A stretch of DNA of 64,000 nt from Citrobacter portucalensis (GTDB lineage Bacteria > Pseudomonadota > Gammaproteobacteria > Enterobacterales > Enterobacteriaceae), in the NCBI RefSeq assembly GCF_002042885.1, contig NZ_MVFY01000005.1, positions 248,001 through 312,000 on the forward strand, in the 5' to 3' direction. Below are positions 54,527 to 62,931 of this stretch, piece by piece. The position numbers were made by a program, and so were the translations under genes. The notes below the pieces were generated by a model. That model saw only the letters and a program-made list of their open reading frames with translations, was not told the DNA's origin and did not search any database. Positions within the stretch are counted from its first letter, which is position 1. Each line of letters opens with the position of its first letter.

Positions 54527-55701
54527 CCTTTACGCAGCGTAAGCAACGTTACAATAATCCCCACCACGGCGGATATCGCCCCGGCAAGGAACACTGAGGG
54601 ATAACCGTACGCGGTGGCCAGCACCCCGGCGACCGGACCGCTTATACCGTAGGAGATATCCTGAAACGCGGCGTAACCGCCCAGCGCCGTACCGCGAACC
54701 TGCGCGGGCACTCGCTTCACCACTTCGACGCCCAATGCCGGGAAGATAAGCGAACACCCGGCCCCGGTTAATGCCGCCCCGAGCAGCGCAATCCAGGCCG
54801 ATGGGGCCTGCCACAGCAAAATCAGCCCCGCAGTTTCCACCAGCAAAGAGACAACGGCAACCTTCACGCCGCCGAAACGGTCCGGCATCCAGCCAAACAG
54901 AATGCGCATCAGCACAAACGCCCCACCAAACGCAGTCAGGGTGAACCCCGCCATCGTCCAGCCGTTGCTGACAAAATAGAGTGAAATAAAGGTACCGATC
55001 ACCGCAAAGCCAACGCCCTGCAGCGCCAGGCCCAGGCCCGGTTTCCATATAAGCCCGACTACGCTCCATAAAGAAGGACGTTCTCCTGCATGCGCAGGCA
55101 CTTTACGCACGGTGCCGTTGAATGCCCATGCCAGCAGCGGTAATACCATCGTCGTTCCCGCCAGCGCCGCGAAGCCAAAGTGGCTGTGGATCAACAGGCC
55201 CAGCGGTGCACCAGCGGCCAGCGCACCGTAAATCGCCATTCCGTTCCACGACATCACCTTACCGGAGCGTGTTGGGCCGACCAGCCCCAACCCCCAGGTC
55301 AGCGTACCGGTGAGCAGTTGGCTTTCGCCAAAGCCGAGGATCAAACGCCCGACGATTAACAACGCAAATTTTATAGGGACAGAAACAGGCAATAGCGCGG
55401 CTAAAAGCCACGCCGCGCCCGCCAGCCCACAGGCAAACATCCCCTGTAGCGCCGAGCGTTTAGCACCATATTGATCGGCTAAGCGCCCGGCGTAGCCGCG
55501 CGTTAATACCGTCGCCAGAAACTGTACACCTACGGCGATACCGACCATGGTGTTGCCATAGCCCAGTTCCTGATGCACAAACAGAGGAATCACGGGCAAA
55601 GGGAGACCGACCGTCATATAGGTCAGGAAAACTGCAAAAGCGATACGAAACAGCGAAAAGTTCGCCGAAGGTGTTTTTTCTTGTTGGGTTACAGCTGTCA
55701 T
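54523..55701 (-). CDS. yfcJ: YfcJ, major facilitator transporter
   Basis: A 392-residue MFS protein with about 12 hydrophobic helices. The loop 2-3 motif is [16 protein letters not shown], and its repeat in the second half is [14 protein letters not shown]. The substrate is not known; E. coli YfcJ and YhhS are paralogues, and YhhS has been called an arabinose/glyphosate exporter. The gene marks the left border of the accessory insert. Confidence 0.92.
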   Translation of the reverse strand: MTAVTQQEKTPSANFSLFRIAFAVFLTYMTVGLPLPVIPLFVHQELGYGNTMVGIAVGVQFLATVLTRGYAGRLADQYGAKRSALQGMFACGLAGAAWLLAALLPVSVPIKFALLIVGRLILGFGESQLLTGTLTWGLGLVGPTRSGKVMSWNGMAIYGALAAGAPLGLLIHSHFGFAALAGTTMVLPLLAWAFNGTVRKVPAHAGERPSLWSVVGLIWKPGLGLALQGVGFAVIGTFISLYFVSNGWTMAGFTLTAFGGAFVLMRILFGWMPDRFGGVKVAVVSLLVETAGLILLWQAPSAWIALLGAALTGAGCSLIFPALGVEVVKRVPAQVRGTALGGYAAFQDISYGISGPVAGVLATAYGYPSVFLAGAISAVVGIIVTLLTLRKG

Positions 55702-55880
55702 GCGTTACTCCAAAATGCAGAGTAAGGCGAGGAATGTCCACGCCCCCTCTACCTGACTATCAGGATTAAGGTGCGTTGGATAACGTTAAACGCTTACGCA
55801 TTATCAAGAGGATAATGTTGAAGCTGGAGTCTGCCTGCGAGTGACCCTGGCTGTCAACTGTGAAAGCATAGCTGTGTGTT
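55702..55880. other. Gap between yfcJ and the Mu-like regulator
   Basis: No gene is seen. It contains a perfect 7-bp inverted repeat, CATTATC-AAGAG-GATAATG (55799-55817), a possible operator. The left junction of the insert must lie here or at the yfcJ promoter; I see no obvious target-site duplication. Confidence 0.4.
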
Positions 55881-56255
55881 TCAAAGCGGTGACTTCGCAA
55901 CGAACAAAAAGGGAAATACCGCATCAATGCCTTTCGCTCTAAACCTCCCGGTTACCTGTTCACGCTGCTGCGGCGTCAGGAGCCGGAACATCATATCCCA
56001 AATATCTTTGGGCTCGGCTTCCTGCACAATGTTGCGATCAGGCGCCTCTGTTTTCTCATTTTCATTCAGATACGAGCGTACATACAGTGGGAACACAGAA
56101 ATATGAAATTCCTCGGCCTTAGATTTCGCGCGCTTGCGCTTAACGCCCTCCTTCCCTTCACTGTAGGTATTTAAGCGCAGACGTACAGCTGGTGCGCTTC
56201 CAGGAAACCCCGGTAATTCAAGACACTCCTTTACCGTGAACCACTCTTTTACCAT
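55881..56255 (-). CDS. Mu-type repressor/transposase N-terminal DNA-binding protein
   Basis: A 124-residue protein. Residues 1-65 resemble the winged-helix DNA-binding domain shared by the Mu repressor c and the N-terminus of MuA transposase: WFTVKECLELPGFPGSAPAV then RLRLNTYS, with the family's P-G-x-P turn. The tail has LTPQQREQVTGRFRAKGIDAVFPF, read in parts, as in repressor-type members. There is no integrase core, so this is a regulator, not a transposase. I start at 56255, which has AGGAAAG upstream; the longest frame adds 20 AT-rich codons without homology. It is divergent from the ner-like gene, the Mu c-ner arrangement. Confidence 0.75.
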   Translation of the reverse strand: MVKEWFTVKECLELPGFPGSAPAVRLRLNTYSEGKEGVKRKRAKSKAEEFHISVFPLYVRSYLNENEKTEAPDRNIVQEAEPKDIWDMMFRLLTPQQREQVTGRFRAKGIDAVFPFLFVAKSPL

Positions 56256-56423
56256 CAGTTTCTTTCCTTTCTGCTGATGAAATAAAAATATTTTTTCTTT
56301 TTCGCGAAATTTCAAATTAATTCTGGCAATATTCCTACGACAAAAAGAAAGTAACGTTCTTTTTTTCTAATTTATACCCTGAAAAATATCGGCACCGATA
56401 ACACATCTTCTTAGGATTACAGA
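56256..56423. promoter_or_regulatory. Divergent regulator region with operator-like dyads
   Basis: This AT-rich region lies between the two regulator genes. AAAAAGAA-N7-TTCTTTTT spans 56342-56364. TATCGG-CA-CCGATA, a perfect dyad, is at 56387-56400, just before the ner-like gene. The same TATCGG/CCGATA hexamers recur upstream of the amidase gene. Confidence 0.55.
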
Positions 56424-56681
56424 ATGGAACACAAAAGCCAAGACTGGCATCGTGCAGATATTAAAAGTGCACTGGAAAAAAGAGGCATTACGCTCAGAGA
56501 ATTGTCACGTTCTGCGGGCTTGTCTCCTGATTCGCTACGAAATGTATTTACCCGCAACTGGCCCAGAGCAGAACAGATCATCGCACAGGCGCTGGAAACC
56601 ACGCCGGACATGATTTGGCCATCGCGCTACCTCTCGAAATCAGAAAAAATAACCGTCACAAAAAATAACCATAAACTATAA
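56424..56681 (+). CDS. Ner-like (Nlp/SfsB family) DNA-binding protein
   Basis: An 85-residue helix-turn-helix protein clearly related to Mu Ner and to E. coli Nlp (SfsB). DWHRADIKSALEKRGITL, the recognition region LSRSAGLSPDSLRNVF, and WPRAEQIIAQALETTPDMIWPSRY (read in parts) line up with Ner almost without gaps. In phage Mu, Ner damps early transcription and represses c. Here it faces the repressor-like gene and is followed not by a transposase but by an amidase gene on the same strand. The last 13 residues are a polar tail. Confidence 0.88.
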   Translation: MEHKSQDWHRADIKSALEKRGITLRELSRSAGLSPDSLRNVFTRNWPRAEQIIAQALETTPDMIWPSRYLSKSEKITVTKNNHKL

Positions 56682-56737
56682 ATGCGTTACCCATAATTTG
56701 CATGGCAGATTAATTTATATCTCAACCAAATATATTC

Positions 56738-56825
56738 CCGATATTAATAGCACTATCGGTCATGCCCATCAGATTAAATCCTGTTAAAGCAATACACGAA
56801 CTTATTACATATTCTTTTAACAGGA
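56738..56825 (+). promoter_or_regulatory. Operator-like dyad and Shine-Dalgarno hairpin before the amidase
   Basis: CCGATA-N10-TATCGG (56738-56759) repeats the hexamers of the ner-like promoter dyad. Downstream, TCCTGTTAAA (56779-56788) and TTTAACAGGA (56816-56825) are perfect 10-base complements 27 bases apart. The right arm covers AGGA of the ribosome site AGGAG (56822-56826). If transcribed, the hairpin would block translation initiation of the amidase. Confidence 0.6.
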
Positions 56826-56831
56826 GTCATG

Positions 56832-57197
56832 ATGAGCTGGAATAAAACAGCAGCAACAAATTATGCGAAATCACATGCAGGCGCGCATTCTCAGAAGCGC
56901 TGTGCAGAATTTACCCGCAAAGCCATTCAGGCAGGAGGTATCTCTCTTGGGAATACCTACCATGCTAAAGATTATGGACTGCTGTTAAAAAACGCAGGAT
57001 TCCGTCCTATCGGCACATTTGAACAACCCAGAGCAGGAGATGTCGTCGTCATTCAACCTTATGAGGGAGGAAACCCAAGCGGGCATATGGCGATATTTGA
57101 CGGTCAGGAGTGGTACTCCGATTTTAGACAACGTGATATGTGGGCGGGGCCAGGCTATCGGGCGGCAAAGCCTTCATACACTATTTACAGGAAGTAG
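56832..57197 (+). CDS. BPSL0067-like NlpC/P60-type amidase, putative antibacterial toxin
   Basis: A 121-residue protein of the small papain-fold amidase type. It has a likely nucleophile C24 (QKRCAEFTRKAI, at the start of a helix) and catalytic histidine H85 (SGHMAIFDG, on a strand), in the order expected for NlpC/P60 and Tae-type peptidoglycan amidases. The C-terminal WYSDFRQRDMWAGPGYR is typical of the BPSL0067 family. There is no signal peptide or membrane segment, so it needs a secretion system or lysis to reach a wall. The second of two adjacent ATGs (56832) is 5 bases from AGGAG and is preferred. A lipoprotein gene follows after 2 bases. Confidence 0.75.
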   Translation: MSWNKTAATNYAKSHAGAHSQKRCAEFTRKAIQAGGISLGNTYHAKDYGLLLKNAGFRPIGTFEQPRAGDVVVIQPYEGGNPSGHMAIFDGQEWYSDFRQRDMWAGPGYRAAKPSYTIYRK

Positions 57198-57199
57198 TA

Positions 57200-57718
57200 A
57201 TGAAAGCGTTCCCATTGATTGCTCTAGTTTTGTTACTTTGTAGCTGTTCTTCATCACGCAGTGACAGCACTCAGGATGTTAAACAATTCTATCTCGCGTG
57301 GATGTCCGCCTACACACAAGATCGAGATACGTCCGCGCTCATGCAACGTTATGTGGCGAAAGACGTTATCGACCGTCTGGCGCTGATTGGCAGCCTTTAC
57401 GAGCAGGAAATAATAAATTCTGACTACTTTATGTACGTGCAGGATTATGACCCTGAATGGATCCCGCGGCTACGGGTTGGAGCAGTTCAGCCCTTTCTCG
57501 GTGGCGAAAAGGTGGAAGTACAATTAGGTGGACCGGCAGGCGAAGCGCCCATGCAACTGGAAGTGTATACGCGTTGGGAAGAGGGTCGCTGGAAAATTTA
57601 TCGCGTGCGGGATCTGGGCAATCAATTTGAACAGCCAATCTACAGCGCCGGTGATATCGCACACGCCAAGGCATGGTCTGCGGAGATCGCACCGGAGTAC
57701 GAAAAGATGAATAGATAA
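57200..57718 (+). CDS. DUF3828-like lipoprotein, putative immunity protein
   Basis: A 172-residue predicted lipoprotein. The signal peptide MKAFPLIALVLLLCSC has a lipobox ending at C16. The mature part resembles DUF3828/YbjP-type domains: VKQFYLAWMSAYTQ, YVAKDVIDRL, NSDYFMYVQDYDPEW and EGRWKIYRVRDL. It begins 2 bases after the amidase stop with an AGGAAG ribosome site, so the two are almost certainly co-expressed. A periplasmic lipoprotein paired with a cytosolic peptidoglycan amidase is the usual layout of an immunity-effector pair. No direct evidence of binding can be read from sequence. Confidence 0.7.
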   Translation: MKAFPLIALVLLLCSCSSSRSDSTQDVKQFYLAWMSAYTQDRDTSALMQRYVAKDVIDRLALIGSLYEQEIINSDYFMYVQDYDPEWIPRLRVGAVQPFLGGEKVEVQLGGPAGEAPMQLEVYTRWEEGRWKIYRVRDLGNQFEQPIYSAGDIAHAKAWSAEIAPEYEKMNR

Positions 57719-57720
57719 AA

Positions 57721-57744
57721 AAGGGGAGCCATCAGGCTCCCCTT
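57721..57744. terminator. Terminator between the lipoprotein gene and fabB
   Basis: AAGGGGAGCC-ATCA-GGCTCCCCTT with A-rich and T-rich flanks, placed 3 bases after the lipoprotein stop and before the fabB stop. It can serve both strands. Confidence 0.9.
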
Positions 57745-57770
57745 TGCATCTCATTTTTCATTTTGCAGAA

Positions 57771-58991
57771 TTATGCTTTCAGCTTACGCATAACCAGCGT
57801 TGCGTTAGTGCCGCCAAAGCCGAAGCTGTTGGACATCACGGTAGTCAGCGCCTGCTCGGTCGGTTTGGTCACGATGTTCAGACCTGCCGCCTGCTCATCC
57901 AGCTCTTCAATGTTGATGCTCGGCGCGATAAAGCCGTGTTCCAGCATCAGCAGAGAGTAGATAGCTTCCTGTACGCCAGCTGCGCCCAGGGAGTGGCCGG
58001 TCATTGCTTTAGTCGCAGAGATTGCCGGGCTGTTGTCGCCAAACACTTCACGAATTGCACCCAGCTCTTTCACGTCGCCTACCGGGGTAGAGGTACCGTG
58101 AGAGTTCAGGTAGTCGATCGGGGTGTCTACACCGTGCATCGCCATTTGCATGCAACGTACTGCGCCTTCACCAGACGGAGCAACCATGTCTGCGCCATCG
58201 GACGTTGCGCCGTAACCGACGATTTCCGCGTAGATATGCGCGCCACGTGCCAGCGCGTGTTCCAGCTCTTCAACCACGACCATACCGCCGCCGCCTGCAA
58301 TAACGAAACCGTCACGGTGTGCGTCATAGGTACGGGAAGCTTTGGACGGATCGTCGTTGTATTTAGTAGACAGCGCGCCCATGGCGTCGAATTCACACGC
58401 CATTTCCCAGCACAGCTCTTCGCCGCCGCCAGCAAAAACGATGTCCTGTTTGCCCAGCTGAATTTGTTCTACCGCGTTACCGATACAGTGCGCAGATGTC
58501 GCACAGGCAGAGCTGATAGAGTAGTTTACGCCGTGGATTTTGAACGGCGTTGCGAGGCAGGCAGAAACGCCGGACGCCATCGCTTTGGTGACCACATACG
58601 GGCCAACCGCTTTCAGACCACGCGGGCTACGCATTGCGTCAGCACCGAACACCTGAAAACGCGGGGAACCGCCGCCGGAACCTGCAATCAGGCCAACGCG
58701 CGGGTTGTTCTGGTAATCTTCTGCTGCAAGGCCGGCATCAGCCACTGCCTGTTCCATAGAAAGGAATGCATAGATGGATGCGTCGCTCATAAAGCGCACT
58801 ACTTTGCGGTCAATGAGGCCAGTGGTATCCAGTTTTACGTTGCCCCAAACGTGGCTACGCATGCCGGAGTCCTTCAGCTCCTGAGAGAAAGTGATCCCTG
58901 AACGTCCTTCACGCAGAGATGCCAGGACTTCCTGCTGGTTATTACCGATGCTGGAAACGATGCCCAAGCCAGTAATCACTGCACGTTTCAT
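57771..58991 (-). CDS. fabB: FabB, 3-oxoacyl-ACP synthase I
   Basis: FabB elongates fatty acids and is needed for unsaturated fatty acid synthesis. The 406 residues equal E. coli. The active-site triad is visible: C163 in [10 protein letters not shown], and the two histidines in [12 protein letters not shown] and [12 protein letters not shown]. The gene borders the accessory insert on its 3' side. FabR- and FadR-type operators lie upstream. Confidence 0.98.
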   Translation of the reverse strand: MKRAVITGLGIVSSIGNNQQEVLASLREGRSGITFSQELKDSGMRSHVWGNVKLDTTGLIDRKVVRFMSDASIYAFLSMEQAVADAGLAAEDYQNNPRVGLIAGSGGGSPRFQVFGADAMRSPRGLKAVGPYVVTKAMASGVSACLATPFKIHGVNYSISSACATSAHCIGNAVEQIQLGKQDIVFAGGGEELCWEMACEFDAMGALSTKYNDDPSKASRTYDAHRDGFVIAGGGGMVVVEELEHALARGAHIYAEIVGYGATSDGADMVAPSGEGAVRCMQMAMHGVDTPIDYLNSHGTSTPVGDVKELGAIREVFGDNSPAISATKAMTGHSLGAAGVQEAIYSLLMLEHGFIAPSINIEELDEQAAGLNIVTKPTEQALTTVMSNSFGFGGTNATLVMRKLKA

Positions 58992-59039
58992 TCAATACCT
59001 CTGTAAGTCGCACTATTTTAAAGTTTCGAGTGGCACAAT

Positions 59040-59056
59040 AGCGTACACTTGTACGC
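59040..59056 (-). promoter_or_regulatory. FabR-type palindrome upstream of fabB
   Basis: AGCGTACACTTGTACGC contains perfect 7-base arms (GCGTACA / TGTACGC). FabR represses fabA and fabB through such a palindrome when unsaturated acyl chains are plentiful. Confidence 0.8.
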
Positions 59057-59058
59057 CG

Positions 59059-59075
59059 AACAAGTCCGATCAGCC
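59059..59075 (-). promoter_or_regulatory. FadR-type activator site upstream of fabB
   Basis: AACAAGTCCGATCAGCC matches the reverse of the FadR consensus AGCTGGTCCGAYNTGTT at most fixed positions. It is immediately upstream of the FabR palindrome, as in E. coli fabB. Confidence 0.7.
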
Positions 59076-59150
59076 ATTTAATGTGGAAATTTGCGCAGCC
59101 AGGCACTCATCGCTAAGATCGGGGCACAGCCTGCCAGACGAGTAACTTAC

Positions 59151-61151
59151 GTGAAACAATACGCTATACAACCTGCAAACCTTGAATTCAACGCTGAGGG
59201 TACACCTGTTTCCCGAGATTTTGACGATGTCTATTTTTCTAATGATAACGGGCTGGAAGAGACACGTTACGTCTTTCTCGGCGGGAATCATCTCGCCCAG
59301 CGATTCCCTGCGCATTCACGTCCCCTCTTCGTGGTGGCAGAAAGCGGGTTTGGCACCGGACTTAACTTCCTGACGCTCTGGCAGGCATTTACCGATTTTC
59401 GCGATACCCATCCTGAAGCTACCCTGGAAAGATTACATTTCATCAGTTTTGAAAAATATCCGCTAACGCGTGAAGATCTCACCTTAGCCCATCAGCACTG
59501 GCCAGAACTTGCCCCATGGGCCACGGCGCTGCAAGAGCAATGGCCGCTGCCGTTGGCGGGATGCCATCGCCTGCTCCTTGATGAAGGACGCGTCACGCTG
59601 GATCTGTGGTTTGGCGATATTAACGAACTGACCAGTAAGCTCGATGACTCCCTGAATCAAAAAGTGGACGCCTGGTTTCTGGACGGTTTCGCACCGGCAA
59701 AAAATCCGGATATGTGGACGCCAACGCTGTTTAACGCAATGGCCCGTCTGGCTCGTCCGGGGGGTACGCTGGCGACCTTCACCTCAGCGGGCTTTGTGCG
59801 TCGGGGGTTGCAGGAAGCCGGGTTTACGATGCAAAAATGCAAAGGCTTTGGTCGCAAACGCGAAATGCTCTGTGGCGTAATGGAACAGACGCTGGCGCGC
59901 CCCTCCTCGGCTCCCTGGTTTGCACGTTCCGGAACAGATAAACGTGAGGCCGCCATTATTGGTGGGGGGATTGCCAGCGCATTGCTGTCGTTGGCGTTAC
60001 TGCGTCGCGGCTGGCAGGTCACACTCTATTGCACCGACGATAATCCAGCCGGGGGGGCATCCGGCAATCGCCAGGGCGCGCTTTATCCGCTACTCAGCAA
60101 GCATGACGCGGCTATTAATCTCTTTTTCCCCACCGCGTTTACCTTCGCTCGTCGACTGTATGACGCCCTCCCCGTTGAGTTCGCGCATGACTGGTGCGGT
60201 GTGACACAACTGGCGTGGGATGAAAAAAGCCAGCAAAAAATCGACCAAATGCTGTCCCTTGAATTGCCTGATGCGCTCGCCGTCAGCGTTAACGCAGAGC
60301 AGGTTTTACAAACGACCGGCGTAGAAACCGGATGCGGCGGGATTCAGTACCCTGCCGGAGGATGGCTGTGTCCGGCACAATTAACCGCCGCCGTATTCGA
60401 CTACGCCGCAACGCTGGGATTACGCACCCGGTATCAACATACGTTGGCCTCGCTGTCTCGGCAGACAGAACACTGGCAATTGACGTTTGCCAGTGGCGAA
60501 ACCGCCACTCACGCTGCGGTGGTTCTGGCTAACGGGCATCGCATTAATGGCGTTGAGCAAACGCAGTCGCTACCGGTGTACTCCGTAGGCGGTCAGGTGA
60601 GTCACATTCCTACCACGCCTTCGCTTTCAGCGCTGCGTCAGGTGCTGTGCTATGACGGCTACCTCACGCCGCATAACCCGCAAAACCAGCAGCACTGCAT
60701 TGGCGCCAGCTATCATCGCGGAAGTGAAGAAACGCTGTATCGCGCGGACGATCAGCAGCAAAACCGTCAGCGCTTAATAGATTGTTTCCCGAATGCCTCG
60801 TGGGCAAAAGAAGTAGACGTTAGTGGCAATGCCGCCCGTTGTGGAGTGCGCTGCGCCACGCGCGATCACATGCCAATGGTCGGCAACGTCGCGGATTATG
60901 ACGCCACGCTCAGCCAGTATGCCACTCTTGCCGAAGACAAAGAGCACGCCGTAAACGCCCCGGTGTATTCCGATTTATTTATGTTAGGTGCACTGGGCTC
61001 GCGCGGGCTGTGTACTGCCCCGCTGTGTGCAGAAATTCTGGCATCGCAAATGAGCAATGAACCCCTACCAATGGATGCCAACACGCTGGCAGCGCTGAAT
61101 CCGAATCGTCTGTGGGTAAGGAAGTTATTGAAGGGTAAAGCGGTGAAATAA
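59151..61151 (+). CDS. mnmC: MnmC, bifunctional tRNA mnm5s2U enzyme
   Basis: MnmC completes the 5-methylaminomethyl-2-thiouridine modification at the tRNA wobble position. The N-terminal SAM methyltransferase domain (about 1-245) has [17 protein letters not shown] and [17 protein letters not shown]. The C-terminal FAD oxidase domain (about 265-660) starts with the dinucleotide motif [19 protein letters not shown] use the GTG at 59151 ([12 protein letters not shown]), 666 residues against 668 in E. coli; an ATG 20 codons earlier lies in the fabB promoter region and lacks homology. Confidence 0.94.
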   Translation: MKQYAIQPANLEFNAEGTPVSRDFDDVYFSNDNGLEETRYVFLGGNHLAQRFPAHSRPLFVVAESGFGTGLNFLTLWQAFTDFRDTHPEATLERLHFISFEKYPLTREDLTLAHQHWPELAPWATALQEQWPLPLAGCHRLLLDEGRVTLDLWFGDINELTSKLDDSLNQKVDAWFLDGFAPAKNPDMWTPTLFNAMARLARPGGTLATFTSAGFVRRGLQEAGFTMQKCKGFGRKREMLCGVMEQTLARPSSAPWFARSGTDKREAAIIGGGIASALLSLALLRRGWQVTLYCTDDNPAGGASGNRQGALYPLLSKHDAAINLFFPTAFTFARRLYDALPVEFAHDWCGVTQLAWDEKSQQKIDQMLSLELPDALAVSVNAEQVLQTTGVETGCGGIQYPAGGWLCPAQLTAAVFDYAATLGLRTRYQHTLASLSRQTEHWQLTFASGETATHAAVVLANGHRINGVEQTQSLPVYSVGGQVSHIPTTPSLSALRQVLCYDGYLTPHNPQNQQHCIGASYHRGSEETLYRADDQQQNRQRLIDCFPNASWAKEVDVSGNAARCGVRCATRDHMPMVGNVADYDATLSQYATLAEDKEHAVNAPVYSDLFMLGALGSRGLCTAPLCAEILASQMSNEPLPMDANTLAALNPNRLWVRKLLKGKAVK

Positions 61152-61167
61152 GATACCATCTCGCCAT

Positions 61168-61250
61168 TGCCTGATGGCGCTACGCTTATCCGGCCTACAA
61201 CCCCCGTCCGCGTAGGCCGGATAAGACGCCTTCGCGTCGCCATCCGGCAC
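61168..61250. repeat. Paired REP units (BIME) between mnmC and yfcL
   Basis: Two REP units in opposite orientation between convergent genes: TGCCTGATGGCGC...TTATCCGGCCTAC and GTAGGCCGGATAAG...GCCATCCGGCAC. Confidence 0.92.
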
Positions 61251-61265
61251 AATCCACTGCAATTA

Positions 61266-61541
61266 TTATTGCGTTGCCTTCTGGAACAGTGTGTCCCACA
61301 TCTCTTTCACTAACGCCTGGTCACGCGGCGAGAGTTCGCCTGCGCTGATGGCTTTTTCCAGGCTGCTGGTCACATTGGCGTACAATGCCTCAGCGGAATG
61401 GTCCTCGCCAGCATCCAGCTCAGCCACAGCCAGCGTCAGGTGCCCACGCAAATAGCCACTGGCAAACAACTCATCATCGCTGGCGTGCTCTACCATATCG
61501 TCGATTAATGCCAGAATGCGTGATTCAAACTCCGCGATCAT
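61266..61541 (-). CDS. yfcL: YfcL family protein
   Basis: A 91-residue acidic, helical protein of the YfcL family, with no assigned function. It contains [31 protein letters not shown], read in parts. It follows epmC in the aroC-mepA-yfcA-epmC-yfcL order, 32 bases after the epmC stop. Confidence 0.92.
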   Translation of the reverse strand: MIAEFESRILALIDDMVEHASDDELFASGYLRGHLTLAVAELDAGEDHSAEALYANVTSSLEKAISAGELSPRDQALVKEMWDTLFQKATQ

Positions 61542-61573
61542 CTTATTTCCTCATTGTAAACGTGGCAGCGGCT

Positions 61574-62122
61574 TCAGTTGAGCGCTTCGGGCCACGGGAA
61601 TTGTTCCGCCGTAAGTTCAGGCGTGTGATAATAATTCTGTAACGCGTTAATGAAACGCGCCGGACGTTCAGGGATCCCCTTTTCCAGGTACTCCATCACC
61701 TGAGTATGAACACGGCGCTGGAATACCACGCGATCCGGTTCAAAGTCCCCTTCCAGGTTGTCGCAACTGACGTTAAACGGGTAGCCCGCCGCCATGCAAA
61801 ACAACCAGTCAAACGCCTGCGGCTTCACTTCCACATCTTCAAACTGGCATTGTGTCTTCGCGTCGCGTCCGTCCGGGCAGTACCAGTAACCGAAATCGAC
61901 CAGTTCACGACGGGCTTTACCGGCGATACACCAGTGTGAAATTTCGTGTAACGCACTGGCGTAATAACCATGCGCAAAAACGATACGGTGATACGGTAAT
62001 TCCGCATCCGCTGGAAGATAGATCGGTTCGTCGTCGCCTTTAATCAGACGGGTATTAAATTCATCGGCAAAGCAGCCGTTAAAAATCTCAATCAACTGTT
62101 CGTAGTGATGCGTATTATTCAT
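61574..62122 (-). CDS. epmC: EpmC (YfcM), elongation factor P hydroxylase
   Basis: EpmC hydroxylates the beta-lysylated lysine of elongation factor P. The 182 residues contain the metal-binding HExxH-like element in ASALHEISHWCIAG, and conserved blocks FGYWYCPDGR and PFNVSCDNLEGDF. It shares one base with the yfcA stop (coupled start). Substrate knowledge comes from E. coli. Confidence 0.95.
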   Translation of the reverse strand: MNNTHHYEQLIEIFNGCFADEFNTRLIKGDDEPIYLPADAELPYHRIVFAHGYYASALHEISHWCIAGKARRELVDFGYWYCPDGRDAKTQCQFEDVEVKPQAFDWLFCMAAGYPFNVSCDNLEGDFEPDRVVFQRRVHTQVMEYLEKGIPERPARFINALQNYYHTPELTAEQFPWPEALN

Positions 62123-62931
62123 TAGTTCATCCCCAGCCAGTGGAGAATCTCCTGTCCATGATTATCATAAAGTAGCTTTGCGCTCATCACGGCGGAGACA
62201 ATAACGATCATTGGCCGAATGAGTTTTTGTCCTTTGCTGAGCACCAGTCGAGAGCCCATCCGTGCGCCAATAAACTGGCCAATGAGCATCACAAACCCGG
62301 TCGCCCAAATCACTTTGCCGCCGAGGGCAAACAGCAACAACCCACCGATATTCGATGTGGCATTTAATACTTTGGCGTGGGCCGTCGATTTCGCCAGGTT
62401 GTATCCGCACAGCATGACAAAAGCCAGCGCGTAGAACGACCCTGCCGCCGGACCAAAAAAGCCATCGTAAAAGCCGACGCAGCCCCCGGCCACCAGCGCG
62501 AAAGGCAAACCGTGCAGTCGGCGCTGTCGGTCCTCTTCCCCGATTTTCGGCATCAACAGGAAGTAAAGGCCAATACAGATAACCAAAACCGGCAGGATCT
62601 GGCGCAGAACATCTGACTGCACGTGCTGAACCAACAGCGCGCCGCTCATTGAGCCGATAAAGGTCATGAAGATATTGAGCTTCTGATCCGCCAGATTAAC
62701 CACACCACGACGAATAAAATAGAGGGAGGAAGAGATAGATCCCCCGCAGGCCTGCAGCTTATTGGTCGCCAGCGCTTGCGCAGGTGGCATCCCAGCCGCC
62801 ATCAATGCCGGGATGGTGAGTAGACCACCACCTCCGGCCAGAGAATCAATAAAACCTGCCAGCATCGCCACAAAAAAAAGCACACCTAACAGCAGTGGCG
62901 ACACCATAAACAGAGAGGCAAAATGATCCAT
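62122..62931 (-). CDS. yfcA: YfcA, TSUP/TauE-family membrane permease
   Basis: A 269-residue inner-membrane protein with about eight hydrophobic helices, TauE/SafE family (PF01925). The two internal repeats start at FIDSLAGGGGLLTIPALMAAG and FYDGFFGPAAGSFYALAFV. Family members move sulfonates or sulfite-type anions; the substrate of YfcA is unknown. It starts within the mepA stop. Confidence 0.93.
   Translation of the reverse strand: MDHFASLFMVSPLLLGVLFFVAMLAGFIDSLAGGGGLLTIPALMAAGMPPAQALATNKLQACGGSISSSLYFIRRGVVNLADQKLNIFMTFIGSMSGALLVQHVQSDVLRQILPVLVICIGLYFLLMPKIGEEDRQRRLHGLPFALVAGGCVGFYDGFFGPAAGSFYALAFVMLCGYNLAKSTAHAKVLNATSNIGGLLLFALGGKVIWATGFVMLIGQFIGARMGSRLVLSKGQKLIRPMIVIVSAVMSAKLLYDNHGQEILHWLGMN

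Noticed and set aside
55881-56681. Intact Mu-like prophage
   Set aside because: Only two regulator-like genes are present. There is no transposase catalytic core, B protein, structural genes or Mu ends.
56779-56825. Inverted repeat read as a transcription terminator
   Set aside because: There is no T-run after the right arm, which is followed at once by the amidase ribosome site and start codon. A translation-control role fits better.
57744-58901. 385-codon plus-strand frame opposite fabB
   Set aside because: It is a shadow of fabB. It starts right after the terminator hairpin of the lipoprotein gene and has no ribosome site.
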